A stretch of DNA of 44,669 nucleotides from contig CANROC010000021.1 of the NCBI GenBank assembly GCA_947632175.1, forward strand, positions 1 through 44,669. The letters run 5' to 3'. This stretch comes from an uncultured Oscillospiraceae bacterium. GTDB taxonomy: Bacteria > Bacillota > Clostridia > Oscillospirales > Oscillospiraceae. A program made the position numbers and the translations under genes. A model generated the notes under the pieces. That model was not told where the DNA came from. It made no database searches and was given only the letters and a program-made list of their open reading frames with translations. Within the stretch, counting starts at the first letter, position 1; each line of letters opens with the position of its first letter. Below are positions 18,750 to 27,186 of this stretch, piece after piece.

Positions 18750-19280
18750 ATGAGAAAGAAGCTTCGCTCCCGCCGGGGGTTCAGCCTGACGGAAGTGCTG
18801 ATCTGCGTGGTGCTCCTGGCGCTGATGAGCGCCGCCGGCGCCACCGTGGCCTCCGCGGTGCTGAGCACCCGCAACGACATGTTGGAGACCGCCGACGCCC
18901 AGGTCCTGGCCTCCACCGTCCTGGAGGCGGTGTCCAACGAGATCCGCTACGGCGAGTACGTGACGCTGACGACCACAGGCAGGACTACCACGCTGACCCT
19001 TACCAGCTCCACTTTCGGGGTGAATACAGAGTTTTCGGCTGAGAGCGGCCATGTCACCGTCGCCAGCAGCGTCATTACCTCCTCGACGGGCGAGTCCTAT
19101 AAAAAGCTCCTCCCCGACAGCGCCTACACAATGGGCCTTACGGTGACGGGTCTGACTTTCGAAAAGGGCGACGGAAACTCCGTCAAGATCACCGTCACCC
19201 TCCAGGGCCGTGGGGACCACGCCTGGACAAAGTCCCTGACGGTCACCCCCCTGAACGGCCTCACCGTAAAGACATCTTAA
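18750..19280 (+). CDS. minor prepilin-like protein (PilW/GspJ-like)
   Basis: A 176-residue protein with the class III prepilin motif RRGFSLTEVLICVVLLALMS: cleavage after Gly10, Phe +1 and Glu +5, followed by a beta-rich C-terminal domain. The ATG at 18750 follows GGGGAGGTG by six bases; a GTG at 18741 overlapping the previous gene is less likely. It ends the pilus gene run. A GC hairpin separates it from the signalling genes. Confidence 0.78.
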   Translation: MRKKLRSRRGFSLTEVLICVVLLALMSAAGATVASAVLSTRNDMLETADAQVLASTVLEAVSNEIRYGEYVTLTTTGRTTTLTLTSSTFGVNTEFSAESGHVTVASSVITSSTGESYKKLLPDSAYTMGLTVTGLTFEKGDGNSVKITVTLQGRGDHAWTKSLTVTPLNGLTVKTS

Positions 19281-19288
19281 AAACCGCA

Positions 19289-19309
19289 CCCTCCCCGCCC
19301 CGGGGAGGG
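19289..19309 (+). terminator. GC hairpin after the pilus operon (weak terminator or attenuator)
   Basis: CCCTCCCCG and CGGGGAGGG form a nine-base-pair stem with a CCC loop nine bases after the stop of the last pilin-like gene. The following bases (CGGCGTTGTGTTC) are not a clean T-run, so read-through into the signalling gene at 19350 is plausible. Confidence 0.4.
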
Positions 19310-19349
19310 CGGCGTTGTGTTCAATTTGATACATTTGGAAAGGCAAACT

Positions 19350-21470
19350 ATGGCAGTCAAAAACAAGCAGAAGATCCTCATCGTGGACGATTCCGAGATG
19401 AACCGCTCGATCCTGGCGGACATGCTGGGGGAGGAGTACGACATTCTGGAGGCCGAGGACGGCGTCCAGGCGGTGGGCATCCTCAGTAAGCAGTATTCCG
19501 AGCTCTCCCTGGTCCTTTTAGACATCGTCATGCCCAAGCTGGACGGCTTCGGCGTCCTCTCCGCCATGAACCAGAACGGCTGGATCATGGACGTGCCCGT
19601 CATCATGGTCTCCGCCGAGTCCGGCTCCAAGCAGGTGGAGCGCGCCTACGAGCTGGGCGTCACGGATTTCATCAACCGGCCCTTCGACGCGCTGGTGGTC
19701 CGCCGCCGCGTGGTGAACACCATCCTCCTCTACGCCAAGCAGAAGCGCCTCATCGGCATGGTGGAGGACCAAATCTACGAGACGGAGCAGAGAAGCTCCC
19801 TGATGATCGACATCCTCAGCCACATCGTGGAGTTCCGCAACGGCGAAAGCGGCCTCCACATCCTCCACGTCCGGACGCTGACGGCCATGCTTTTGGACCT
19901 TGTGGCAGCCAAAACCGACAAATACGCCCTGACGCCCCGGGACATCTCCCTCATCTCCACCGCCTCGGCCCTCCACGACGTGGGCAAGATCGCCATTGAC
20001 GGGGCCATCCTCAATAAGCCCGGGCGGCTGACCCAGGAGGAATTTTCCGTCATGAAGACCCACACCACCGTGGGCGCGGAGATGCTCCAGGCGGCGGTCC
20101 CCGGCTGGATGACCGACGAGGAATACGAGCTCATGAAGACCCACACCACCGCCGGCGCGGACATGCTGACCCAGATCCCCGTCCAGCACGGGGAGGACCT
20201 AATCAAGGTGGCCTACGAGATCTGCCGCTGGCACCATGAGCGCTGGGACGGCCGTGGCTACCCGGACGGGCTCAAGGGGGACGAGATCCCCATCGCCGCC
20301 CAGGTGGTGTCCCTGGCGGACGTCTACGACGCCCTCACCAGCCCCCGCGTCTACAAGCCCGCTATCCCCCACGAGGAGGCATTGCGGATGATTTTAGACG
20401 GCCAGTGCGGTCAGTTCAACCCTCTCCTGCTTGCCTGCTTTACCGAGAACGCGGAAAAGATCCGCACCGCCCTGGAGGGCGACGCCGCCGAGGAGATCCA
20501 GCAGCGCAACCTCCGCAGCATCTCCGAGGAGGCCCTGCGGGGCGAGGGCGGGGCCGTCTCCGAACGGACCCTGCGGCTTCTCGACTACGAGCGGATGAAA
20601 TACCACTTCTTCGCCGCCATGAGCGAGGAGATCCAGTTCGAGTATACCGTCTCCCCCAGTATGATGACGCTCTCGGCCTACGGCTCCAAGATGCTGGGCC
20701 TGGAGGAGATCTTCATGGACCCCCAGCACAGCGAGCAGCTCATCAGCATCGTGGGTAAGGACGCCCTCGACGAGATCGTCGCCCGCCAGCGGGAGACCAC
20801 CCCGGAGGCCCCGGATTCCTCCATGGAGGTGCTCGTCCACCTAAACGGCGAAAACCGCTGGTTCCGGGTCATCACCCGGTCCGTCTGGTCCGGCGACGTG
20901 CCGCCCCGGTATACAGGCCTCCTGGGCAAGGCCATCGACATCCACGAGGAGAAGATGAAGCTCCGGGAGCTGGAGCAGAAGGCGTCCCTGGACCCGCTGA
21001 CGGGCCTTCTCAACCGCGCCAGCGCCCGGGAGCACATCGAAAACCGTCTCCTCACCCACCAGGAGGCCCGTTTTGCCCTGGCGGAGATCGACATCGACGA
21101 CTTCAAGCGCGTCAACGACGAGCTGGGCCACATGTTCGGCGACCGGGTCCTCCAGGAGCTGGCCCGGCGGATGAAGCACTCGGTGCGCGCCTCCGACATC
21201 TGCTGCCGCGCCGGGGGAGAGGAGTTTTTCCTGTTCCTGGATTACAACACGGACATCGAGCACACCGTAGAGCGCATCTTCGGAAGCCTATGCTTTGAGC
21301 TGGAGGGCCGGAGAATCACCGTCTCCATGGGCGTGGCCCTGGGGACGGCGGCGGGGAGCGGCTACGTGGACATGTACAACGCCGCCGACATCGCCCTCTA
21401 TACCGCCAAGAACAGCGGCAAGAACCGCTTCTGCTTCTACGACGAATCCATGAAGGACCTGACGCCGTGA
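19350..21470 (+). CDS. response regulator with HD-GYP and GGDEF domains (c-di-GMP turnover)
   Basis: A 706-residue cytoplasmic protein with three parts. Residues about 7-125 are a receiver with phospho-acceptor Asp58 (LLDIVMP). Residues about 150-365 are an HD-GYP phosphodiesterase with His209-Asp210 in HDVGKI and HHERWDGRGYP from His295. After a PAS-like linker comes a GGDEF diguanylate cyclase with the active motif GGEEF at 622-626 and an inhibitory-site RxxD (Arg613, Asp616) five residues before it. All key residues are present, so it may both make and degrade c-di-GMP under phosphorylation control. The HD-GYP part has an in-frame 27-residue tandem duplication (MKTHTT twice, at bases 20052 and 20133). 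The ATG at 19350 has GGAAAGG upstream; a start at 19317 is also in frame. It lies between the pilin genes and the kinase, which suggests pilus control. Confidence 0.93.
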   Translation: MAVKNKQKILIVDDSEMNRSILADMLGEEYDILEAEDGVQAVGILSKQYSELSLVLLDIVMPKLDGFGVLSAMNQNGWIMDVPVIMVSAESGSKQVERAYELGVTDFINRPFDALVVRRRVVNTILLYAKQKRLIGMVEDQIYETEQRSSLMIDILSHIVEFRNGESGLHILHVRTLTAMLLDLVAAKTDKYALTPRDISLISTASALHDVGKIAIDGAILNKPGRLTQEEFSVMKTHTTVGAEMLQAAVPGWMTDEEYELMKTHTTAGADMLTQIPVQHGEDLIKVAYEICRWHHERWDGRGYPDGLKGDEIPIAAQVVSLADVYDALTSPRVYKPAIPHEEALRMILDGQCGQFNPLLLACFTENAEKIRTALEGDAAEEIQQRNLRSISEEALRGEGGAVSERTLRLLDYERMKYHFFAAMSEEIQFEYTVSPSMMTLSAYGSKMLGLEEIFMDPQHSEQLISIVGKDALDEIVARQRETTPEAPDSSMEVLVHLNGENRWFRVITRSVWSGDVPPRYTGLLGKAIDIHEEKMKLRELEQKASLDPLTGLLNRASAREHIENRLLTHQEARFALAEIDIDDFKRVNDELGHMFGDRVLQELARRMKHSVRASDICCRAGGEEFFLFLDYNTDIEHTVERIFGSLCFELEGRRITVSMGVALGTAAGSGYVDMYNAADIALYTAKNSGKNRFCFYDESMKDLTP

Positions 21471-21491
21471 CATGAAAAAAGGAGGAACCCC

Positions 21492-21854
21492 ATGACCTTA
21501 CAGGAATGCTACGCCGCCCTGGGCGGGGACTACGAGGAGGTGCTTTCGCGCCTGCGCAGTGAGAGGCTCATCCAGAAATTCGTCCTGAAATTCCTGGACG
21601 ACGGCTCCTTTGACCTCCTGACCGCCTCCATGGCGGCCCAAAACCGGGAGGAAGCCTTCCGCGCCGCCCACACCGTCAAGGGCATGTGCCAGAATCTGAG
21701 CTTCACCGCCCTGGGGAAGAGCGCCCACGACCTCACCGAGGCCCTGCGGAACGGCTGGGGCGCCGACGCCCCCGCCCTTTATGAGACGGTGAAGGCCGAC
21801 TACGCCCGCACCGCCGGGGCCATCCGGGAGCTGAAAGCCTCCCTGTGCCTGTGA
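21492..21854 (+). CDS. HPt phosphotransfer protein
   Basis: A 120-residue single-domain histidine phosphotransfer protein. AAHTVKGMCQNLSF carries the phospho-accepting His, and the rest is a helical bundle. It begins after AAAGGAGG, 22 bases from the regulator before it and 48 bases before the hybrid kinase. The kinase has two receivers but no HPt domain of its own, so this protein is the natural shuttle between the kinase and the receiver of the c-di-GMP protein. Confidence 0.9.
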   Translation: MTLQECYAALGGDYEEVLSRLRSERLIQKFVLKFLDDGSFDLLTASMAAQNREEAFRAAHTVKGMCQNLSFTALGKSAHDLTEALRNGWGADAPALYETVKADYARTAGAIRELKASLCL

Positions 21855-21902
21855 AAAGCCCGATTTGAGTTATAAAAGACGGCAGAGAAAGGGGGCGAGC
21901 GC

Positions 21903-24458
21903 TTGAAAAAACGCGCTTTCAGGGAAAACGGCATGGCGGCCACCGTCATCCTCATCGCGGTGATGGTGGTGCTGCTGGCGATCTCCTATTTCTTCATCAG
22001 CTCCACCATCAAGGAGCGCTCCCTGGGGCGGCTGGAGGAGGGCGTCAACACCGTCATCACCGAGATCCGCGCCAAGCTTGCGCGGGACAGCCGCATCCTC
22101 AACGCCACGGCGGACATCCTCTCCGCCGCCGACGAGTTCGACGAGGAGTCCACGCTGGAGCTGATGACCACCGTGGGCCCGCTTTTGGAGACCATGCGCA
22201 TCCGCGTCCTCCTGCCCACGGAAACCATCCTCTCCGCCGACGGCGCCGTCATCGACGCCTCCCAGGTGGACGATCTGTCTTTCGCGGCGGAGTCGAAGCT
22301 GGGGGAGCACATCTCCAACCGGGCGTACAGCGCCTACTACGGCACCCCGGTCCTCCGGCACTTCGTCCCCGTGGTCCGGGACGGGGAGACCGTGGCGGTG
22401 CTCTACGGCGTCACCATCCTCCGGGACCTGCCGAAGACCATCAACATCGACAACATCTACAACGCCTCCGCCCAGGTCCTCATGCTGGACACCCGCAACG
22501 GCGACCTGCTCATGGACACCCGCCATGGGGAGCTGGGCAGTCTCTCCGACCTCGCCACCGGCCGCCGCACCAAGGGCGGCGCCACGTGGGAGAGCTTCAC
22601 CCGGGACATCCTGGCCCTGGGCACCGGCTACGTGATCTTCCGAGGGGAGGACACGGACGGCTGGGAGTACCTCTACTATGCCCCGGCGGGGGTCAACGAG
22701 TGGGCCATCGGCGTCTCCGTCCCGGAGCGGGAGGCGTTCTCCAGCGTCTACGCCGTGCGGAACATCTGCGTCCTCCTGGGCGTCATCCTGCTCGTCGCTT
22801 TCACCGCCTATTACGCGATCATGCGTATCCAGGCCAAGCGCGGCACCGCCCACGCCGTGGAGCGGGCGGTCCTGGAGGAGAAGCTCCACAAGGCCGAGGC
22901 GGCGGAGCGGGCCAAGACGGCCTTCCTCAGCAACATGTCCCACGACATCCGCACGCCCATGAACGCTATCATCGGCTTCACCACCCTGGCGGAGGCAAAT
23001 CTCGACAACACCCAGCGTGTGCAGGAGTATCTGCGCAAGATCATGTCCTCCTCCAACCACCTTCTCAGCCTCATCAACGACGTGCTGGACATGAGCCGCA
23101 TCGAATCCGGCAAGCTCAACATCGAGGAGAAGGCGTGCTCCATCTCCGACATCTTCCGGGATATGCGCAACATCATCCAGACCCAGATGCAGTCCAAGCA
23201 GCTCAATTTCTTCATGGACACCGTGGACGTGGTGGACGAGGATATCTGGTGCGATAAGCTCCACCTCAATCAGGTGCTCCTGAACCTCCTGTCCAACGCC
23301 ATCAAGTTCACGCCCCCCGGCGGGGCCGTGTCCATGACCATCCGCCAGAAGCCCGGCTCCCCCAAGGGCTACGGCGCTTACGAGATCCGTGTCAAGGACA
23401 CCGGCATCGGCATGAGCCAGGACTTTGCCAAGCGCATCTTCGAGCCCTTTGAGCGCGAGCGCACCTCCACCGTCTCCGGCATCCAGGGCACCGGCCTTGG
23501 CATGGCCATCACCAAGTCCATCGTGGACGCCATGGGCGGCGCCATCGAGCTGGAGACTCAGCAGGGCAAGGGCACGGAGTTCATCATCGACCTCACCTTC
23601 CGCCTCCAGTCCGAGACGAAGCGCGTGGAGGCCATCCGGGAGCTCATGGGCCTCCGGGCCCTAGTGGTGGACGACAGCTTCTCCACCTGCGACAGTGTCA
23701 CCAAGATGCTCACCCAGATCGGTATGCGCGCCGAGTGGACGCTCCACGGGCGGGAGGCGATCCTTCGCGCCCGTCAGGCCGTGGAAATGGCCGACATGTT
23801 CTACGCCTACATCATCGACTGGGCCCTGCCGGACCTGAGCGGCCTGGAGGTGGTGCGCCAGATCCGGGCGCTGGTGGGGGAGGAGACGCCCATCATCATC
23901 GTCACCGCCTACGACTGGACGGCCTTTGAGGACGAGGCCAAAAAGGCCGGCGTCACCGCCTTTTGCAACAAGCCCATTTTCCTCTCCGAGCTGCGGGACA
24001 CCCTGGTCGCCGCCCTGGGCAAGGCGGAGCTGCCCCCGCCGCAGAGCGTCGTGGACCGGGAGGCCGCCCGCGGCCTTCAGGGCAAGCGCCTGCTGCTGGC
24101 GGAGGACAACGAGCTCAACCGGGAGATCGCCCAGGAGCTCCTGGAGGAGGCCGGCTTCACCGTGGAGACGGCGGAGGACGGCGCCAAGGCCGTGGACATG
24201 GTCCGCCATTCCACTCCCGGCTACTACGCCCTCATCCTCATGGATATCCAGATGCCCCACATGAACGGCTACGACGCCGCCCGCGCCATCCGCGCCCTCC
24301 CCGACGAGTCCCTGTCAAAGATCCCCATCGTCGCCATGACCGCCAACGCCTTCGACGAGGACCGCCGCGCCGCCCTGGATGCCGGCATGAACGCCCACGT
24401 CCCCAAGCCCATCAACGTAGAAAAACTCATGTCCGTCATCCGCTCCCTCCTCCAGTGA
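21903..24458 (+). CDS. membrane hybrid histidine kinase with two receiver domains
   Basis: An 851-residue sensor kinase. Membrane helices at about residues 11-35 and 284-306 flank an extracytoplasmic Cache-like sensor domain. HisKA follows with phospho-His347 (NMSHDIRTPMN). The HATPase_c domain has an N-box near 460 (LNLLSNAIKF), G1 near 499 (DTGIGMS) and G2 near 528 (GTGLGMAI). Receiver 1 starts at about 582 with Asp639; receiver 2 starts at about 730 with Asp781 (LMDIQMP). TTG is taken as the start because AAAGGGGG lies eight bases upstream; the first in-frame ATG is at 21933. With the adjacent HPt protein it makes up a full phosphorelay. The ligand is unknown. Confidence 0.92.
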   Translation: MKKRAFRENGMAATVILIAVMVVLLAISYFFISSTIKERSLGRLEEGVNTVITEIRAKLARDSRILNATADILSAADEFDEESTLELMTTVGPLLETMRIRVLLPTETILSADGAVIDASQVDDLSFAAESKLGEHISNRAYSAYYGTPVLRHFVPVVRDGETVAVLYGVTILRDLPKTINIDNIYNASAQVLMLDTRNGDLLMDTRHGELGSLSDLATGRRTKGGATWESFTRDILALGTGYVIFRGEDTDGWEYLYYAPAGVNEWAIGVSVPEREAFSSVYAVRNICVLLGVILLVAFTAYYAIMRIQAKRGTAHAVERAVLEEKLHKAEAAERAKTAFLSNMSHDIRTPMNAIIGFTTLAEANLDNTQRVQEYLRKIMSSSNHLLSLINDVLDMSRIESGKLNIEEKACSISDIFRDMRNIIQTQMQSKQLNFFMDTVDVVDEDIWCDKLHLNQVLLNLLSNAIKFTPPGGAVSMTIRQKPGSPKGYGAYEIRVKDTGIGMSQDFAKRIFEPFERERTSTVSGIQGTGLGMAITKSIVDAMGGAIELETQQGKGTEFIIDLTFRLQSETKRVEAIRELMGLRALVVDDSFSTCDSVTKMLTQIGMRAEWTLHGREAILRARQAVEMADMFYAYIIDWALPDLSGLEVVRQIRALVGEETPIIIVTAYDWTAFEDEAKKAGVTAFCNKPIFLSELRDTLVAALGKAELPPPQSVVDREAARGLQGKRLLLAEDNELNREIAQELLEEAGFTVETAEDGAKAVDMVRHSTPGYYALILMDIQMPHMNGYDAARAIRALPDESLSKIPIVAMTANAFDEDRRAALDAGMNAHVPKPINVEKLMSVIRSLLQ

Positions 24459-24480
24459 CCCCCTCTCACCGGACAAGCGT

Positions 24481-24509
24481 ATTATACCACAAATCAAGCA
24501 ATTTGTCAA
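24481..24509 (-). promoter_or_regulatory. perfect consensus sigma-A promoter pointing into the kinase gene
   Basis: On the minus strand the sequence reads TTGACA (24509-24504), a 17-base spacer, then TATAAT (24486-24481): an exact vegetative consensus. Transcription would start near 24474 and run antisense through the 3' end of the hybrid kinase. It sits directly after the terminator of the minus-strand collagen-like gene. Confidence 0.7.
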
Positions 24510-24521
24510 GTATTTTTTATT
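24489..24521 (+). terminator. weak terminator after the hybrid kinase
   Basis: ACAAAT and ATTTGT can pair around CAAGCA (24489-24506), and the T-run TATTTTTTATT follows at 24511-24521. The stem is short and overlaps the minus-strand promoter, so this is tentative. Confidence 0.4.
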
Positions 24522-24532
24522 AGAATATAAGT

Positions 24533-24571
24533 AAAAAATAATGCGCGGGCGGGTTCGGAACCCGCCCGCGC
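24533..24571 (-). terminator. strong hairpin terminator for the collagen-like gene
   Basis: GCGCGGGCGGGTTC and GAACCCGCCCGCGC (24543-24571) form a near-perfect palindrome. On the minus strand it is followed by ATTATTTTTTACTT. It lies about 290 bases beyond the collagen-like stop codon, after a repeat block. Confidence 0.75.
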
Positions 24572-24860
24572 CACGTTGCGTGACAGACCGGCTCCGACAA
24601 CCCGCGCCACCCCCGTCTCAGAGCCCCCTCCTCGTAGGAGGGGGGCAGGGGGGAAGCGAACGTGGGATACCAGACCGGCTCCGACAACCCGCACCCCTTA
24701 AAGCCCCTCCCTCCGGGAGGGGTGCCCGAGCGAAGCGATGGGCAGGGTGGGGGCGTCTATCGAACGGCTCCCATCATCGCCCCCACCCCCTGCCCCCTCC
24801 CGGAGGGAGGGGCATACCCCCTGCGGGGAGGGCCTCAGTCCTCCCCGCATTCATTCGTTC
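24572..24860. repeat. intergenic palindromic repeats downstream of the collagen-like gene
   Basis: No gene is seen. One copy of a dispersed element lies at about 24622-24690: arms CCCCCTCCT and AGGAGGGGG around CGT, then GGCAGGGGGGAAGCGA and a tail ending CCGGCTCCGACAACCCGC. A second dyad, CCCCTCCCTCCGGGAGGGG, lies at 24704-24722 and its reverse complement at 24794-24812. The two copies face each other and could fold together. Confidence 0.7.
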
Positions 24861-26165
24861 TTACGCCAGCTGCACCACGGTCAGATGCGCCGACACGGGG
24901 TTGCTCCCGCCGGTGCCGGAGGTGACGGTGAGGGAACCGGTACTGCCGGTGGGATTGACCACGGACAGCGTATCCCCGGCGGCCAGCGTCTGGATGCTCA
25001 CGCCCACGATCTGGTCCGTGCCGCCGCTGCCCACCACGGTGGAGTCCGCCGGCGTCCCGTTGACGGCCAGCGCCAGCTGACCCGACCCGGTGACGCCCAC
25101 CTGGAAGACCACCAGATACGTCCCGGCGTTGGCCACCGTGAAGGTGGAGTCGCCGGCAGGCGTGATCCCGCTGGCGGGACCGCTCTGCGGGAAGTCCACC
25201 GCGTCCCCCACGCTCACCGCCGTGGCGTTGTCGTCAGGCATCAGGGCGTAAAAGTCGCCGTAGCTGGCCGCCGTAGGCGCGGCCACCGGCAGGACGAAGT
25301 CCAGGACCGCCGCCGTGTCGGTGCCGGAGTTTGTCACCGACGGAGCAGCCCCCGGCGCGCCCGCCGTCACCGTCCCCACCGTCACCGTCGCCGCCGCCCC
25401 GGCAGGCCCCGTCGCGCCAGTCGCGCCCGTCGCCCCCGTTGCGCCCGTGGGCCCCGCAGGTCCCGTTGCCCCGGCAGGGCCCGCAGGCCCCTGGGGTCCC
25501 GTAGCCCCCGTGGCCCCCTGGGGGATCACGAAGTTGAAAATGGCGTCGGTGTCGGTCCCCGTGTTGGTCACAGCCGCCGCCGTACCCGGCGCGCCCGTGG
25601 TGACGGTGCCGATCTCAATCGTCGCCGCCGCCCCGGCAGGCCCCGCAGGCCCAGTGGCTCCGGCAGGCCCAGTCGCCCCCGTTGCCCCCGTTGCGCCCGT
25701 GGGACCCGCAGGCCCCGCAGGGCCCGTTGCTCCAGTTGCGCCGGCGGGTCCCGTCTCTCCCTGGGGCCCCTGGGGTCCCTGGGGACCGGCGGGCCCGATG
25801 GGCCCGGTCGCGCCGGTGGCCCCCGTGGCTCCCGTAGCCCCCACGGGACCAGCAGGCCCCTGAGGCCCTGTCGCGCCCGTCGCCCCCTGGGGGATGACGA
25901 AGTTGAGCACGGCGGCGGAGGCCGTGCCGGTGTTGGTGACGGCCGCCGCCGAACCGGGCGCGCCGGTGGTGACGGTCCCCACGGTCACCGTGGCGGGCGT
26001 GCCGGCGGGACCGGCGGGACCCGTGGCCCCCTGGGGACCGGGGATGCCCTGAGGCCCTCTGGGGCCGGGGCAGGGGGTGGACGCGCCGCCGCAGTTTATG
26101 ATGTTCCCCGTGCAGCCGCAGGGCGTCTCGGGGTAGTCGTTTGTATCGTTGCAGTTGTTTCTCAT
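24861..26165 (-). CDS. collagen-like triple-helix protein (BclA-like, spore or cell surface)
   Basis: A 434-residue protein. The N-terminus (about 1-33) is Cys- and Asn-rich with no clear signal peptide, as in exosporium proteins. Gly-X-Y blocks rich in GPAGATG and GPQG follow. They are interrupted three times by a beta-like module of about 40 residues ([11 protein letters not shown]...VTNTGT...NFVIPQG). The C-terminal 130 residues (from about 305, [12 protein letters not shown]) resemble the TNF-like C-terminal domain of BclA-type proteins, which trimerises. AGGAGG stands six bases before the ATG on the minus strand. Such proteins typically form filaments on spores or cells; which of the two applies here is not decided by the sequence. 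Confidence 0.85.
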   Translation of the reverse strand: MRNNCNDTNDYPETPCGCTGNIINCGGASTPCPGPRGPQGIPGPQGATGPAGPAGTPATVTVGTVTTGAPGSAAAVTNTGTASAAVLNFVIPQGATGATGPQGPAGPVGATGATGATGATGPIGPAGPQGPQGPQGETGPAGATGATGPAGPAGPTGATGATGATGPAGATGPAGPAGAAATIEIGTVTTGAPGTAAAVTNTGTDTDAIFNFVIPQGATGATGPQGPAGPAGATGPAGPTGATGATGATGATGPAGAAATVTVGTVTAGAPGAAPSVTNSGTDTAAVLDFVLPVAAPTAASYGDFYALMPDDNATAVSVGDAVDFPQSGPASGITPAGDSTFTVANAGTYLVVFQVGVTGSGQLALAVNGTPADSTVVGSGGTDQIVGVSIQTLAAGDTLSVVNPTGSTGSLTVTSGTGGSNPVSAHLTVVQLA

Positions 26166-26272
26166 CCAAGTCCTCCTGGGCTCAAAGTCGAGCCTACCCC
26201 ATCATATGCGCGTGGGACGCAAAGTGCCAAAGGCGCCATATTTATTTTTCGGGAAAAACGGAAAAATTTTAG

Positions 26273-26301
26273 TTGAATCGACGCCGGAAAAATGTTAGAA
26301 T
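26273..26301 (+). promoter_or_regulatory. sigma-A promoter for the P-loop/DtxR gene pair
   Basis: TTGAAT (26273-26278), a 17-base spacer and TAGAAT (26296-26301) lie 32 bases before the ATG of the P-loop gene, with AAAGGAG as its ribosome site. Confidence 0.65.
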
Positions 26302-26333
26302 AAGATAACCCCAAACATGAAAGGAGTGTTCCC

Positions 26334-26744
26334 ATGGTAAAGGTCATTATGGGACTCAAGGGTCACGGAAAAACAAAACAGCTCATCGAGCTCGTGCGTC
26401 GGGCGGCCGAGGAGGAGCACGGCAACGTCATCTGCATCGAGAAGGACGAGGCACTCAGGTACGACATCCCCATGAGCGTCAGGCTCGTAAAGCTTTCAGA
26501 CTATAAGCTCAGCGGCTACACCGCCTTGAAGGGCTTCCTTTCGGGCCTGCGCGCCGGCAACTACGACATCACCCACATCTTCATGGACGGCCTCTTCAAG
26601 CTGGCCGGCACGGAGTCCCTCAACGAGGCCGAGGAGTTTTTGGACTGGTGCGACGCCTTCTCCGCCCGGGAGGACGTGAAGTTCACCCTGACCATCAGCG
26701 CCGACGAGGCCGCCGCCACCGAGGGCATCAAGAAGTATTTCTGA
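26334..26744 (+). CDS. small P-loop protein of unknown function
   Basis: A 136-residue cytoplasmic protein. GLKGHGKT at residues 7-14 fits a Walker A motif (GxxGxGKT), and HIFMDGL near residue 83 could serve as Walker B. No arginine-finger, hexamerisation or DNA-binding domain is visible, so it is much smaller than PilT or RecA-like ATPases. It has its own promoter and lies 33 bases before a DtxR-family regulator, with which it probably forms an operon. The function is not known; nucleotide binding is the only well-supported statement. Confidence 0.7.
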   Translation: MVKVIMGLKGHGKTKQLIELVRRAAEEEHGNVICIEKDEALRYDIPMSVRLVKLSDYKLSGYTALKGFLSGLRAGNYDITHIFMDGLFKLAGTESLNEAEEFLDWCDAFSAREDVKFTLTISADEAAATEGIKKYF

Positions 26745-26777
26745 GAACCGCCGTCACGGACGAAAGGAGGGGAGGTC

Positions 26778-27152
26778 ATGGAGATCCACGAGTCCGGCGA
26801 GGACTACCTGGAGACGATCCTGATGCTGGAAAACCGCATGGGCTATGTGCGGTCCATCGACATCGCCACCGAGATGGGCTACTCAAAGCCCACCATCTCC
26901 ATCGCCATGCGCCGCCTCAGGGAGAGCGGCTATATCGACGTGGACCAGCGCCGGGACATCCACCTCACCGCCACCGGCCGTGAGGTTGCCGAGCGCATCT
27001 ACGAGCGCCACGTCACCCTCACCCGCATCCTGGAATCCCTGGGTGTCGATCCCGCCACCGCCGACCACGAGGCCTGCAAGATCGAGCACGACATCAGCGC
27101 CGACACCTTCTCCCGCATCCGGGCATACTTCAACGAGCATATGGACCAATAA
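26778..27152 (+). CDS. DtxR/MntR-family metal-dependent transcriptional regulator
   Basis: A 124-residue repressor-type protein with an N-terminal winged helix (about 1-65) and a dimerisation/metal-binding domain; the SH3-like third domain of DtxR is absent, as in MntR. Aligned by eye, the ligands are Asp9 (as MntR Asp8), Glu12, His78, Cys100, Glu103 and His104 (EACKIEH). Cys100 replaces MntR Glu99 and matches the DtxR/IdeR cysteine, so the metal choice (manganese or iron) cannot be predicted by simple analogy. The ribosome site is AAAGGAGG. It is followed by a strong terminator. No metal transporter is encoded nearby. Confidence 0.85.
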   Translation: MEIHESGEDYLETILMLENRMGYVRSIDIATEMGYSKPTISIAMRRLRESGYIDVDQRRDIHLTATGREVAERIYERHVTLTRILESLGVDPATADHEACKIEHDISADTFSRIRAYFNEHMDQ

Positions 27153-27158
27153 CAGCAC

Positions 27159-27186
27159 GGGCGGGTTTCCAAACCCGCCCTTTTTT
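27159..27186 (+). terminator. rho-independent terminator after the DtxR-type gene
   Basis: GGGCGGGTTT and AAACCCGCCC pair around CC, followed by TTTTTT, starting seven bases after the stop codon. Confidence 0.9.

Noticed and set aside
19317-19349. Upstream start for the REC/HD-GYP/GGDEF protein
   Set aside because: The ATG at 19350 has a proper ribosome site and gives the usual receiver N-terminus; the earlier start lies close to the GC hairpin.
24541-26276. Long plus-strand frames opposite the collagen-like gene
   Set aside because: They are mirror readings of Gly/Pro/Ala codon repeats; the minus-strand gene has the ribosome site, collagen repeats and terminator.
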